Part shown: piece by piece, positions 9,104-19,896 of the stretch
How positions within the stretch are numbered: the first letter of the stretch is position 1
Layout: each line of letters begins with the position of its first letter
Source of the DNA: Telopea speciosissima
Taxonomy: Eukaryota > Streptophyta > Magnoliopsida > Proteales > Proteaceae
Assembly (NCBI RefSeq): GCF_018873765.1
Contig: NC_057924.1
Location: 9,883,001 to 9,947,000 of the forward strand
Length of the DNA stretch: 64,000 bases
Direction of reading: 5' to 3'
The notes under the pieces: generated by a model
Seen by the model: only the letters and a program-made list of their open reading frames with translations
Databases searched by the model: none
Told to the model about the DNA's origin: nothing
Translations under genes and position numbers: made by a program

Positions 9104-10581
9104 TTTTCTGTAAACATGGGACTCGCATGTCTTTCTTTCCATTGTCTCTCTTCTTTACTCAAAATGTATATTTATGTCACGTGTCACATTTGTTTTGTTT
9201 TCTTATTTTTTGGCAATAATGAACATACACGTGACTACCCTCGATCTCGATGGGATGGGATGCATAAAACTTGGGATTAGACCGATAGGATCCACATCCT
9301 CTACTTCCAAAGCTCTACTTCCATCCTACTTTCGTGAGTTTCTAGCGTCCCATGTGTCCTGACAACCATCAAATGGTGGTTATTCAAAAAAATTCAAATC
9401 CCCATCTATTTGAATCACTTTAAACCTCAAACCAATCCCATCTAACCGGTTCAAAACAAACCAAACCAAACTTATCTCCCTCAAAACAAACCCATTTCAC
9501 TCATTTGCCTAGGGTTTCAGATCGAACGAACATTTCCCAGCAGAACCTCTCTTGATCCCTCCCTCCCTCACTCATCCCTCTCACAACTCCTCAGTGGTGA
9601 CGGCGACATTCTCTCTCTCACAACTCCAAGGACCCTGAAAGCTATTTGGAAAGAAAACCAGCGAAGGAAGGCCAAGTCATGACCAAATCTGGCTGCTACT
9701 GCGACGGCTACGGCGACGGCGACGGCGACGGCGACATCGTCTCTCTCACCAACGAAGGAAGGCCACTAGGATTTGCAGACGAACACAACCTTCGAGTTTC
9801 CTTCCTCCTTTCCACTCATCTCAGTTGAAGAGACGAAAATCGAACCCAACCGTATCTCATCGTCTCTCTCTCCTATGCCCTCATTGCTCAACGAACAGAG
9901 AAGCTCTCTCTGCCGCTGCTGAACTAACCCAGAACGAGAAGCTCCTGATCGATTTAGTCTCAATGAACAGAGAAGGGAAGAAGAAAGCCATTGCTGAACG
10001 AACCCAGAACGAGAAGCTGCTGCTGCCCTCATTGCTCAACGAACAAAGAACAGAGAAGAACAGAGAAGGAGAAGCTGCCGCTACCGCTGCCGTCCGAATC
10101 GTCGAGCTGCGAATGGAGATCATCTATTTCGTTTTCGCCCCCATCTCGCCATATCCATCGAGGAGAACCGGAGTTGCAGTCCATAGAGATTGGCTCCCCT
10201 TTAAAGGTACTCTGAATTTTTTATTTTATTTTTGGGTAGAATCGTGATTGTGGATTATATGATATCTTTTCATGACAAAAGATGAATTTTGATGATTCCT
10301 TGGTAGAACGGAGATTATACATTTCGTTTTTTTTTTTTTTTTGGGTGAACCTTGATTGTGTGGTCTAAGCATCGCCTCTTCTGATTTCTCTATCTCTCTT
10401 TGCCTTTGTCTTTAGAAAACTCTGATTAATGTTACTCTATTCATTTTGTCTCCCTGAGGTTTGAATCCAATTTCACAATAGAGCATTTAAAAAAATTAGA
10501 GAGTAATAGCATAAAAAAAAAGTTTCATGACACCATTCTTCAGAATATTGGATTAAACTAACATGATTTATGGAGATATGT

Positions 10582-10653
10582 GAGTCTTTAGCTCAAAACG
10601 GAAGAGCAACTGGGTTATACCCAGTAGATGGTGGTTCGACTCCCCCAAGACTC
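10582..10653 (+). tRNA. tRNA-like sequence in element 1 (cloverleaf, apparent anticodon UAU)
   Basis: A 72-base cloverleaf can be drawn. The acceptor GAGTCTT/AAGACTC is seven perfect pairs, and the D stem is GCTC/GAGC with GG in the loop. The anticodon stem ACTGG/CCAGT is perfect with loop GTTATAC, giving U33 and anticodon UAU. The T arm GGTGG-TTCGACT-CCCCC has one mismatch. No encoded CCA is present. It does not resemble the plant nuclear or organellar tRNA-Ile that I know, and it lies inside a transposon, so a functional tRNA is doubtful. It could be a relic or a promoter carrying A and B boxes. Confidence 0.55.
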
Positions 10654-11222
10654 CTAAATTTTTTACGAGGGGATACAATATGCCCTTTCTTCATGTCAAA
10701 TACTCTACATATCCTTGCTGATTAATTCATCTAACGTTTGGTTTGAGAGTCGATCAAGGAAGTCAATCATGTTGGGTAATTTTTTATTGACAAAAATCAA
10801 ATCAAAGGAGATATTGGCCTGAACAACATTACTGCCAGATCTGGAACCAGTTCTTTTATTTTTTTTTCACTCTGATCTAATATTAGTTGGAGATGAAATT
10901 AGGACCATTTGTTGCAAGAACTTCTGCCCATAGCTGGCAATACTTCTATGTTCTCTACACCTCCAAACTCTGTAAGCTATTCTGCCAGCAGACTTGAAGA
11001 TAGACTGCTGTTTTCATGAGTAGGTTATCCTGGTTTGTAGATGATTGTATTGATTGAGCTATGATATTTGAACATTGAAGGTTGTAGTAGCTTTGTGTTT
11101 CTGCCTTGAAATGGTTATTTGGTTCGAAAGTCTCTATGTTTATGGTATTTTCTTTGTTAACTGAAAGAACAATAGAAATAAAATAGTAACTAGGATAGCT
11201 GGCACAATCATGTCAAACGTAT

Positions 11223-11294
11223 GAATCCTGATGGATTCGAACCATCATAGCCTGGGTAATTCCCAGGTGCTCTCCCATTTTGAGCTAAGGATTC
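11223..11294 (-). tRNA. tRNA-like sequence in element 1, opposite orientation
   Basis: The minus strand gives a 72-base cloverleaf with acceptor GAATCCT/AGGATTC (six standard pairs and one mispair), D stem GCTC/GAGC, anticodon stem CCTGG/CCAGG and T arm GATGG-TTCGAAT-CCATC. The anticodon loop is GAATTAC, so position 33 is A rather than U and no normal anticodon can be assigned. It is a diverged relative of the sequence at 10582 in inverted orientation across the element's centre. It is probably not an active tRNA. Confidence 0.5.
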
Positions 11295-13009
11295 ACCTTA
11301 AAAAAAACATGTCAGAACAAACAAAAGGATTTTGATTTGGTTTGAAGATGGAAAAGAATAAGAGATTCTTTCATTTGAACAGCTCTCACAAAATGACAAA
11401 TGTCAACTCAGTTTATCAATAAGAACCAAAATATCCATTCCTAACCTAACCTATCTAATGTCCTATTTCAGATCAGCCATAGTTTAAACGTCTTTTGACA
11501 CTGCAATCCAATTTCTGGTGGGGTCACAAGCAATTTGAGAAAGGATAGAGCAAAAAAAAATCACTTGATGTACTGAGATTTTCATTGTGTAAACCTGCAA
11601 TGCTTAGGTGTTCTAGGCTCTAGGAAAAGAAGTATATATACATAAATAACGCCATTGCAAGTTGAGCCTAAGATGGAGGTTGAAATTGAGGGAATGAAGC
11701 GCAAGGAATAAGCCAGGATATACCATATATTTTGTTCCCGCAAGGAATAAGCCAGTAGGAGCAAGCAAGCTTTGTTCAGCAAAATCATTCATGATACCTG
11801 TAATCTCCTCAAGCTTAAACTGAGGGAATGAGGCGCACTGTGCTGGTTGTTTTTTTTTTCTCTCCCTTTCTTCCCTGTTATGAGGTGTCAGTTTCTTTTT
11901 TTTTTTTTTCTCCTTGAAATTGGATTCAAACCTCAGAGAGACAAAATGAATAGAGTAACATTAATCAGAGTTTTCTAAAGACAAAAGCAAAGAGAGATAG
12001 AGAAATCCAAAGAGGCGATGCTTAGACCACACAATCAAGGTTCTACCCCAAAAAAAAAAAAAAAACCAAAATATATGACCTCCGTTCTACCCAAGGAAAG
12101 ATCATCCAAAAAATTCATCTTTTTGTCGTGAAAAGATCATCCAAAAAAAATAAACCGAAATGAGAAATATTATAAGTCCACAATCACAGTTCTACCCAAA
12201 AATAAAATAAAAAATTCAGAGTACCTTTAATAGGGAGCCAATCTCTATGGACTGCAACTCCAGTTCTCCTCGACGGATCCGGCGAGATGGGGGAGACAAC
12301 GAAATAGATGATCTTCGTTCGCAGCTCGACGATTCTGGCGGCAGCAGCAGCTTCTCGTTCTCTGTTCTTTGAGGTTCTTTGTTCGTTTAGCAATGAGGGC
12401 ATAGGAGAGAGAGAAACACGATGAGATAGGGTTGGGTTCGGTTTTCGTCTCTTCGACTGAGATGAGTGGAAAGGAGGAAGGAAACTCGAAGGTTGTGTTC
12501 ATCTGCAAACCCTAGTGGCCTTCCTTCACTAGTGAGAGAGAGGATGTCACCGTCACCGTAGCAGCCAGATTTGGTCACTAGTTGGCCTTCCTTCGCTGGT
12601 TTTCTTTCCAAATAGCTTTCAGGGTCCTTGGAGTTGTGAGAGAGAGAATGTCGCCGTCGCCACTGAGGAGTTGTGAGAGGGATGAGTGAGTGAGAGAGGG
12701 AGGGATTCAAGAGAGGTTCTGCTGGGAAATGTTCGTTCGATTTGAAACCCTAGGCAAATGAGTGAAATGGGTTTGTTTTGAGGGAGATAAGTTTGGTTTG
12801 GTTTGTTTTCAACCGGTTAGATGGGATTGGTTTGAGGTTTAAAGTGGTTCAAATAGATGGGGATTGGAATTCAAAAAAATTTGAATTTTTTAAATAACCA
12901 CCATTGGATGGTTGTCAGGACACATGGCACGCTAGAAACTCACGGAAGTAGGATGGAAGTAGAGCTTTGGAAGTAGAGGATGTGGATCCTAGACGGATAT
13001 CAATACATG

Positions 13010-14800
13010 TGTTAGGTACTTGACTTATAAAATATGCTATAGATTGCTTGGAATTCTCAGTTAGAATTTTATGGATATCCAATGAGGAATATATATACAA
13101 AAGATACAATATGATAGAATATGAAAGAAGTAAAATAGGAAGGAGATAAAAAGAGAAATCATATCACATGAGATATATAGTTTCTATATAGTTTACCCCC
13201 AAAAAAAAATTATACAAAAGGGATTCTACATCACATGTATGGAAGACTTACGTGCAAAGGGACTGTTTCCATTGAGACCGACTAAAGATCTGTATGGTAA
13301 TTTTTCAAAAAATTGATTCTGATGTTGTTTCTGATTCTGGGAGTAGAATTCAAACAGATTATGTATGTGTTGTCCGGTCCGCTTTTGTGACTTTTTGAAA
13401 CGGACCGGGTGATATAATAGATTCTGGCAGGATTCTGAGAAACACCAAAATCACGTTTCTCACTTCTCAGAATTGGTTCTCACTCCTCTTGCCATCGTCT
13501 TCTTGTGACCTCTGCTCCACCATCAACGACAATCAACAACTCTGTTCCAAAAAACATTAATCTCCATTTGCATAAACCTGGAGTAGCTGAGGTACCTCAT
13601 TGTTTTCATCGTCTTCTCTCTCTGTGATTGAAGCAACTGAAGGGGTGGAGGGGTAATCCACCCAACGGATCTCATCGTTGCGTGTCTACATCCATCGGAA
13701 GGTCATCGTTGCTCTCGCCCGAAAAAACCTCTTTGGCTGCTCTAATCTGATTCAACGGAAGAATCACAGAGCTTGCTTTAACAACCCTACGACTTTGTTA
13801 AGGTCCGCCATTATTGGCTCAAACTCAGTTGGTTTTTGTGATTTTTCCCTTCGTTCTTCTCTCATTAGTAACCCTAGAAAAATTTGAGGGAAAGAGTTCC
13901 GTACTAAAATCTCTAATTTCTTGTCTCATCAGTCCGATTTTGTTCAACAGAAGGAGAACGGAGGATTTGACCATCATTCTTAACTGCAACAACCATTCAG
14001 TAAGCAATATCATGGATGTTTATACTGATTGTTCCTTTCATTTTTCTCCCATCAGAAACAATTTTTGTACCAGGTTTGCCATACACCATTTGTTGGTACA
14101 GAATTACTCCAAAAATTCAGAAATAGAAAAACTCGATTCTGACTTGAAACCAATTTTTTTATCAGGTTTACTATACAGCATTTGTTGGTACAGAATTACT
14201 CCAAAAATATAGAAATAAAAAAATCGATTCTAACTCGGAACCAATTTTTTTAAACAAGATAGTTGCCATACAAATCCTAATACTTCCCCTCAAGTTGGAG
14301 TGTGGAGATTACGAATACCCAACTTGGAGAGTAAAAAATGGAAACTATCATGGTCCAGTGGTTTGATGAAAATGTCAGAAAGATGCATGCGAGAAGGAAT
14401 GTGAGTTGTAGTACGGCAACCGGATTGAATGCGCTCACGTACAATATGATCGTCAATTTTGATATGTTTGGTATGCTCATGAAAAATCGGATTGGCAGCA
14501 ATATGTAAGGCATCTTAACTATCACAAGACTCACAATAGAACCCCATAAGGAGTGGATGAGAAATGATGAGATCTTGGAATAGGTTTCAAAGCAAAGATT
14601 AGTTCGCAGGTCATAGTGGACATACAACGAAATTCGGCCTCAGAAGAAAAAACGAGAGACACTGCTTTATTTCTTGGACGTCCAAGAAAGAGGACTGCGA
14701 CCAAGAAAAAGGGTTGAAACAGCTTGATCCGACTTTGATAGTAACCTGTTCGAATTGAAATCTGGCCGACTAATGAAGCTACCGATGCCGACTTCGAAGA
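13010..14800 (-). mobile_element. Copia 3' end in second unit, interrupted by a Harbinger-like element
   Basis: This is the paralogue of the fragment at 4929-5900. The LTR starts TGTTAGG at 13010 and is interrupted at 13285 by the 992-bp insertion described next. It resumes at 14278 and is followed by the polypurine-like tract and the polyprotein tail on the minus strand (14627-14277). Further upstream SSEAEFRCMSTMTCELI (within 14893-14531) is the Copia RNase H motif. Frameshifts separate the pieces. Its shared position before both ICWGPK genes shows that it was present before the unit was duplicated. Confidence 0.72.
13286..14277. mobile_element. PIF/Harbinger-like non-autonomous element nested in the Copia LTR
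   Basis: The ends are AGATCTGTATGGTAA and the inverted GGATTTGTATGGCAA. TAA flanks both sides (13283-13285 and 14278-14280). A 3-bp TAA target duplication fits PIF/Harbinger. The paralogous LTR at 5175-5182 lacks the insertion. Inside, a block of about 90 bp is duplicated in tandem (about 14070-14155 and 14165-14245, starting caggttt and including tgttggtacagaattactcc). No transposase was recognised. Confidence 0.72.
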
Positions 14801-15030
14801 TAAGAAAACCAGAGGCTGTATTATTGGAGGAGTTGGTGGTTTCGCCAAAACTTGGATTGGGAAATTGGGAAAACCCAACTGGCCAACTCCCAAGTTCCGA
14901 ACCTGTGGCAGGTTCCCATGGTTTTTATTTTTTTATTCCTTGCTCTTCTTGCATATGAAAACTATTAAATGATTCATGAAACTTCCTTAATAATTCAGAA
15001 AATAGAATCGTAAATTATCGATTTTAACTC

Positions 15031-15038
15031 CTATTTAA
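15031..15038 (+). promoter_or_regulatory. TATA-like box of ICWGPK gene B
   Basis: CTATTTAAG lies about 140 bases before the ATG in the same conserved context as upstream of gene A (ATCGATTTTAAC before it and CCCTATTAAACTTG after it). Confidence 0.5.
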
Positions 15039-15177
15039 GCCCTATTAAACTTGTCTTAACACTTACTTGTCACTGGATATCAATAAGCTTTCCTTTCATT
15101 AAAGATTCATTTGGCAGAATCGGCGCACAGTTCTTCACCTTAATCTCCCGTTTCAAAGAAATCTCATAAAACGAAAG

Positions 15178-15405
15178 ATGAGTAGCAGCAATTCACGGAT
15201 TTGCAAATTCGAGTCTACCCTCAAAGCAATGCAGAGAAGCAATTTGTCGGCGTCAAACAGATCCAACCGAATTAGGCGCTTCTCCGGCAGCGAGAGCCAA
15301 CAAGAGATATCTAAGAATAGCAGCGACGACATGGACGTGAAGAGGAGACGAGAAAGAGAGAAGGCAGAGACTCTCTTGCACTTAATCTGCTGGGGTCCCA
15401 AGTAA
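15178..15405 (+). CDS. ICWGPK micro-protein, DUF3774-like (copy B)
   Basis: An intronless 75-residue protein. It has the same layout as copy A: SRICKFESTLKAMQRSNLSA (6-25), RRFSGSESQQEISKNS (33-48), a basic VKRRREREKAETL (54-66) and a terminal LLHLICWGPK. It differs from A by a two-residue insertion (DMDVK against EMK) and scattered conservative changes. The frame is otherwise intact, with ATG and TAA at the same places. It converges on the frameshifted DUF3774 copy at 16474, so this pair has lost its minus-strand partner. The predicted product is small, very basic in the middle and probably cytosolic or nuclear. No function is known to me. Confidence 0.8.
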   Translation: MSSSNSRICKFESTLKAMQRSNLSASNRSNRIRRFSGSESQQEISKNSSDDMDVKRRREREKAETLLHLICWGPK

Positions 15406-16473
15406 TCATTCTGTTTCGTTCTGGATTTTGTTGTGTGTGTCTAAAACTTAAGAATTTCTGCTCTGTTCACACAAAAATTTTTGTAACTGAGTGTGTTGTA
15501 CAAGAGTTGTGCCTTAATATGGTTCCACAGCCTATAGAGTTCAGTTCAAAGGGTTACAGTTTCTGTAAATGCTAGTTTCTGATTTGATGAAATCTTTATA
15601 AGTAACAACAAGTGTAAGGATGTAGTGATTGAAGACATGACCTTTTACAACCACTTTTACCAATATCATGGAAGATCAGTGATTGGAATAAGATTCATTC
15701 AAGGTATCTTACTTTATTAAAATTCCAATCTTTTAAAAAGGGTGAACGTTTTCAGAGGATTAAACACGGGCGGGCACAGGGGGTTAAAAGCGTATCTGAA
15801 ACCATAGCGTGCAGTGGGTGCGGCCTTTTTTTTAATACTCAGTCATGAAAGTAAGAACAAATGTTGTGTCTTAATGAATCTCCAAGAAATTCGAAGAGAC
15901 TTGCATCACTATAAGGATACAAAACTCAGGTAATTTAGATCCAAAGTCAATTTCAAGTATTAATTGGTAAGTGAGTTAGTACCAAAAGGAGGATGATCAG
16001 AACAGATTCTTGACCAGGATTTGTTTCACAAAATAAAAGACAGAGGCCCTTATCATATAGTAAAATTTCTCCCTGGTTCTTCTAGATCATTTGTTAGGAT
16101 TTTTTTAGCTTGATGGACCACCGTTCCTCTTAAGATTGCAGATTAAGATAAGGAATTAATCTCAGACTTAACAAATTGGTCCAAACCTCTATGAAACAAT
16201 TCGGATTTATGCCAGAAGAAAGATAACGTATGTAATCTATCAAAAAAAATAAATAAAGCTTATATATTTCATCTCATTCCACAAACAATTTGGAATATTT
16301 TTGTATTTACAATTCTGGAACGGTGATTTGGATACAGAAACTTTGTACTCAAAACCGTCCATCGATCCATCAGGATCTGCATTTCCACTAGGGTTTACGA
16401 TCTCACACTCATCAAGGAATTCCTGCTCGAAAGATAGAAGAAAGGGGAAAAAAAGGTTTCTATCGTATTTATT
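15406..16473. other. Spacer of the third convergent pair
   Basis: Shared 3' flanks of both gene types are recognisable on either side (gttgtgccttaat and acagtttctgtaaatg near the left, and agggtttacgatctcacac near the right). No other gene is seen. Confidence 0.5.
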
Positions 16474-16772
16474 TCAATTGAGACCCCAGCAGCTGAGGTA
16501 CATAACTTTCCTGAGGGACTCCTCTGACTGCTTCAATTTCTCGTCACCAACCTTCTTAGCCGTTTTCACCATCGAAGTCGTCGCCGCCGGAGAAGAAGAG
16601 AAGAAGAAGAAGAAGAAGCCTTTTTAGCCTGGGAGAAGGATCTCATATTGCCCTTGGCGTGCTGATGTAGTGACCTAAACACATAATTCCACCTACAGAT
16701 GCCTTGATCTTTCAATACCTCCACTGCTCCAACGCTCGCAGCCACGATCCAAGCTCTGCTTACCGAACTCAT
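16474..16772 (-). pseudogene. Frameshifted DUF3774 wound-responsive copy
   Basis: The first 57 codons match the intact paralogues (MSSVSRAWIV.. to QAKKASSSSSS). The Ser-codon run (plus-strand gaa/aag repeat near 16585-16615) is 11 bases longer than in the 24850 copy. This shifts the frame so that it ends in LLLRRRRLRW and a stop at 16566. The old downstream frame is still readable to 16474 and its last box has changed from CWGPN to CWGLN. The promoter is interrupted 197 bases upstream of the ATG by Mutator-like element 2. It is most likely a pseudogene, although a 68-residue truncated product cannot be excluded. Confidence 0.85.
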
Positions 16773-16863
16773 CTCTGATTCGTAATCGTAGTGTATCTCT
16801 CTCTCTCCCTTGTCGTGAACCCGATTGATGTTTGAATGATATTAATTTGGGGATCTGAACTCC

Positions 16864-16940
16864 AATATTATAGAGAAGTGGGGCGTGGGAGTAGAAAACC
16901 AAACCGTGGGCGTTTTCGTTCCTTTGGGGGGCGCCACTGG
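16864..16940 (-). promoter_or_regulatory. Promoter remnant of the frameshifted copy
   Basis: Minus-strand CTATAATATT (16864-16873) and CCAGTGGCGCCCCCC (16926-16940) are in the conserved arrangement. The conserved upstream DNA stops at 16968 where element 2 begins. Confidence 0.5.
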
Positions 16941-17099
16941 TTTTCCTGTAAACATGGGACTCAAAATGGGATTCACAGCCTGGCCTTAGAAAATTCAAAC
17001 TCTTTTGAATCTTTGATGAGACCAGTCTGACCCACCATAAACCCCAAAAGAACCCAACCCGATCGGTCCATTTCTAACCGAACCAAACCCTATCCAACT

Positions 17100-18995
17100 A
17101 AACCCATCTCCATTTCAGAATCTCCATTTCATTTCGATCGAAAAGCCAAAGCTTTCTTAAAACGAGTTGCAAAACCGAGACCGTGAGAGGGAAGTGGGGG
17201 CGGAGGGAACTGGACGAGGAAGATGAGCGGAGCAAACGAGGTTGTGCTGCGGAGTCTACGGCCGGAATCCTCTGGATCTTGAGGCAAATCCACTTCTCCT
17301 TCCTGCTTCCTATTGATTAATACCGTTTTCTCCCTATCCAGCAATTTTAATGCTCGAGTTCAACGAGGAGTTCTTGACTCTGTTCCTACTGCCTCTACTG
17401 AAAAGTATCTTACCCAGCTTAATTCTCTTTGCATGCGGCTGTCTCTAGTTCTTTGTTTTCCTCTTAGTGATGTTTGTTTGAGGCCTGAATCTTCTCGGAT
17501 TTGAATCGTCGAGGGCCTGCAATCACGGATTCAGCTTTTTCTTTTTGGATTTGCTGAAAAGCTGGCTACCAAACTGAGACGACAAATGGCGGATCCGTAA
17601 AGGGCTCCATCTTCGGCCGATGATAGCAAATGGCGGATCCGTAAATCGCTCCATCAGCTGGCGTATGTGATCCTTCCGAGTTGCATTGGTAAGTCTCGTT
17701 CTAATCAGGGGCACTTCTTTCTCTTCGATCCATCAAGTTCGTGTTGATCGATTTTTAGGATTTTGCCTGTTTCTTCGCATTCCTTAGAGTAAAAGGATGA
17801 TTTGTTTTGTTTGATTTTGGTGCTTTTTTCACCAACCAATTCGATGGGTGGATCTGCAGACACAATCCTGTCTTCGCTGTAGGCCACCTCTTTCTCATGA
17901 TTTTATTACTTACTAACTAGGTTTAATCAATGTATTCTCTGGCATAGTAACTTTTTCCAGATGAATTTGCTTCATCACATGCACATGTTTTGTGATTTTA
18001 CACTTGGGAAATCTGCATTTTAGGAAGTCTTTTAATTATTGTACAACCACAGAAAACCATCAGCTTATCTTCTCAGAAACACTCCTAAATCACCTCAAAA
18101 GTTTTATTTCCTAAAAGGTGATTGATTATGTTCAGAAATAAATGGCTTATCATGTATTGGATAATTTATAATTATAATTATCTATCATGTGATGCTTGTA
18201 TCAATTTGCCTGCTTTATCATGACTCTACTGAGGAGAGATTCTTACATATAATTACTTTTCGAAGATGTCAATAGAATTTATTCCAATGCCATGACCGGT
18301 GGTCTGGTACTACATGTTTTCAACCCAATTCATGAATTGTTCTGCATATATCATCACAATGGTACGTTATAATCCATGCTTCATGCCTCCTTGCTGTATA
18401 TAGTGCCAGAAGGACCGCCTTTGCTTCAACCTCTTCCGCCAAATCCACCTTGACCTTTCACCTAGTAGTGCTCAACAAACACCTTTGTTATCTCTAATAA
18501 CCATTCCAGCTGCCCTGTTTTGGAGTCTTGAAGATAAGCATCTATTATTATTTTAACCTGACCCACTTCTGGTGGCTCCCAATTTCCCAACTGACCCCTG
18601 TTTCTGGTGAAGGTCCTTGGCCAAGTAGTCCTCTTGATCAATTGATTCCATCGATGATGAACTTGCAAAGTGTGGAGTGAGATGAGAGTCAATGTACTTA
18701 CGGTATTATGTATTGAAGCTACGGCAATTACTTTTGGTTGTTGGGTAGAGTCGGTAGTGGTGTGTACTTGCTCTTTGGCTTTTATGCTGGTTCACCGTCC
18801 CTTGTTTCTTTCATGTTTCTGAACTTTAAAAACAATTTACTCATACAGTCATACATACAAGCTCTAGGTAGTGTTTGGAAAATATCAAAATCAGTCCCTT
18901 AATTTCAGGTCTAAGCTATTGCAGGTTTCAAAATCAGCTCTTGTCACTAATTTCTTAGAATCCTATTTGTTAAGTGGTCCTATAGAAGTTTACTG
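17100..18995. other. Left interior of element 2
   Basis: This contains CT-rich and moderately GC-rich segments that look like a leader and possible captured exons (17150-17900). There is a short duplicated aatggcggatccgtaaa unit near 17585 and 17630. No reading frame longer than about 76 codons or known domain is visible. Bases 18,000-18,990 are AT-rich with nothing recognisable. Confidence 0.4.
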
Positions 18996-19047
18996 AATCA
19001 TTTTGAAGGACACAACCAATGCTTGCAAATTCCAAACTCTATTTTAT

Positions 19048-19138
19048 GGGTCTTTAGCTCAAATTGGTAGAGCACTTGGAACATGAGCGTGTCTCAAGCA
19101 TGTTCCAAAGGGATGGTAGTTCGAATCTACCAAGACCT
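19048..19138 (+). tRNA. tRNA-like sequence with extended anticodon hairpin
   Basis: The acceptor GGGTCTT/AAGACCT, D arm GCTC/GAGC with TTGGTA in the loop, and T arm GGTAG-TTCGAAT-CTACC are well formed. In place of a normal anticodon arm there is a perfect 10-bp stem, TTGGAACATG/CATGTTCCAA, with a 13-base loop, making the whole 91 bases long. This could be an intron-bearing anticodon arm, but position 33 would not be U and no anticodon can be assigned with confidence. A T-run follows (19138-19142), which could act as a Pol III terminator. Confidence 0.5.
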
Positions 19139-19805
19139 TTTTTATTACACTTAAAAGTATTTTCATTTTTAAGGGTATCATTTATCCCCAACCATCTGTG
19201 AACACTAAATTCATTTCTCAATTTTCTTTGTAATCTTGCTGAAAATTTTAAAAAGTTTACATTTGACCAACAAATGAACAACGATGTATCCCTTGGGAGT
19301 TGGTTGCTTACCAGTTTTGCTCTTGGATTTAGCTGTGAAATACAATATGTAAGGAGCAATTCTCTGATCAACAAGATGAAATTAAGTACCAAGTTGAACA
19401 TTTGTTTTTTTTATAACAGCACATAAACAACCATTCACTTTGAAGCATCCATATAACCAACAAGCTAGCAAACTGGATCAATAACATTAGTCTTGTATAT
19501 ATAACTTAAGTCCCATGAACAGTTTCTCTCAATTATAGATTTCAGACACCAAAGGTAACTTAGTCTTGTATATATAACTTAGATCTCATGAACAGGTTCA
19601 CAAATGACTCCACTGGAACATAGCTTGTTGGTTACATAGATCCATAGTGGTGTATGAGGTTGCTTCTTTGAATATCTAATCTTACACCCAAAGACATGGT
19701 TGGGGATAAATGATACCCATAAAAATGAAAATGCTTTTAAGTGCAACTACATTTACTTTTAAATGATTACCTTAACTGGCTATGCTATGAATAGCTGAAT
19801 AAAAA

Positions 19806-19896
19806 AGGTTTTGGTAGATTCGAACTACCATCCCTTTGGAACATATTTGAGACACGCTCATGTTCCAAGTGCTCTACCAATTTGAGCTAAAGACCC
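19806..19896 (-). tRNA. tRNA-like sequence, inverted copy of 19048-19138
   Basis: This is nearly identical to the plus-strand copy, including the 10-bp anticodon-arm hairpin. It has a base change in the hairpin loop side (catatt for catgctt) and one mismatch in the acceptor stem (AAAACC for AAGACC). On the minus strand it is also followed by a T-run. It is probably a passenger of the transposon. Confidence 0.5.

Larger units (their letters stand above)
10486..11912. other. Loop region of element 1
   Basis: This is non-repeated central DNA between the inverted arms. Apart from the two tRNA-like sequences it holds AT-rich DNA and a local direct repeat near 11,695-11,760 (two copies of a cgcaaggaataagccag unit). 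No transposase or other domain is readable in any frame. Confidence 0.55.
9288..12989. mobile_element. Mutator-like foldback element 1 with ~1.1-1.2 kb inverted arms
   Basis: The ends are GGATCCACATCCTCTACTTCC and its reverse complement. The left arm (9288 to about 10485) and right arm (about 11913 to 12989) are inverted copies of each other, including a ctatttggaaagaaaacc block and a caaaccaaac block. They differ by small indels and by an extra ~140-bp duplication in the left arm. The flanks TAGACCGATA (9278-9287) and TAGACGGATA (12990-12999) are a 10-bp target duplication with one mismatch, which fits the Mutator superfamily. A paralogous empty site exists at 4909-4918. The arms carry leader-like, CT-rich and gene-like sequence, suggesting captured host DNA. 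No transposase is visible, so the element is non-autonomous. Confidence 0.82.

Noticed and set aside
9646..10247. Several 60-140 codon frames in the left arm of element 1, and matching ones at 12184-12710
   Set aside because: They occur in several overlapping frames on both strands, are low in complexity (repeated RTEK/NEKLLL units) and differ between the two arms by frameshifts. They are best explained as leader-like captured DNA, not a gene.
10582..10653. Functional nuclear tRNA-Ile(UAU)
   Set aside because: The cloverleaf is good, but the body does not match the plant tRNA-Ile known to me, the T stem has a mismatch, and its sister copy lacks U33. It is kept only as tRNA-like.
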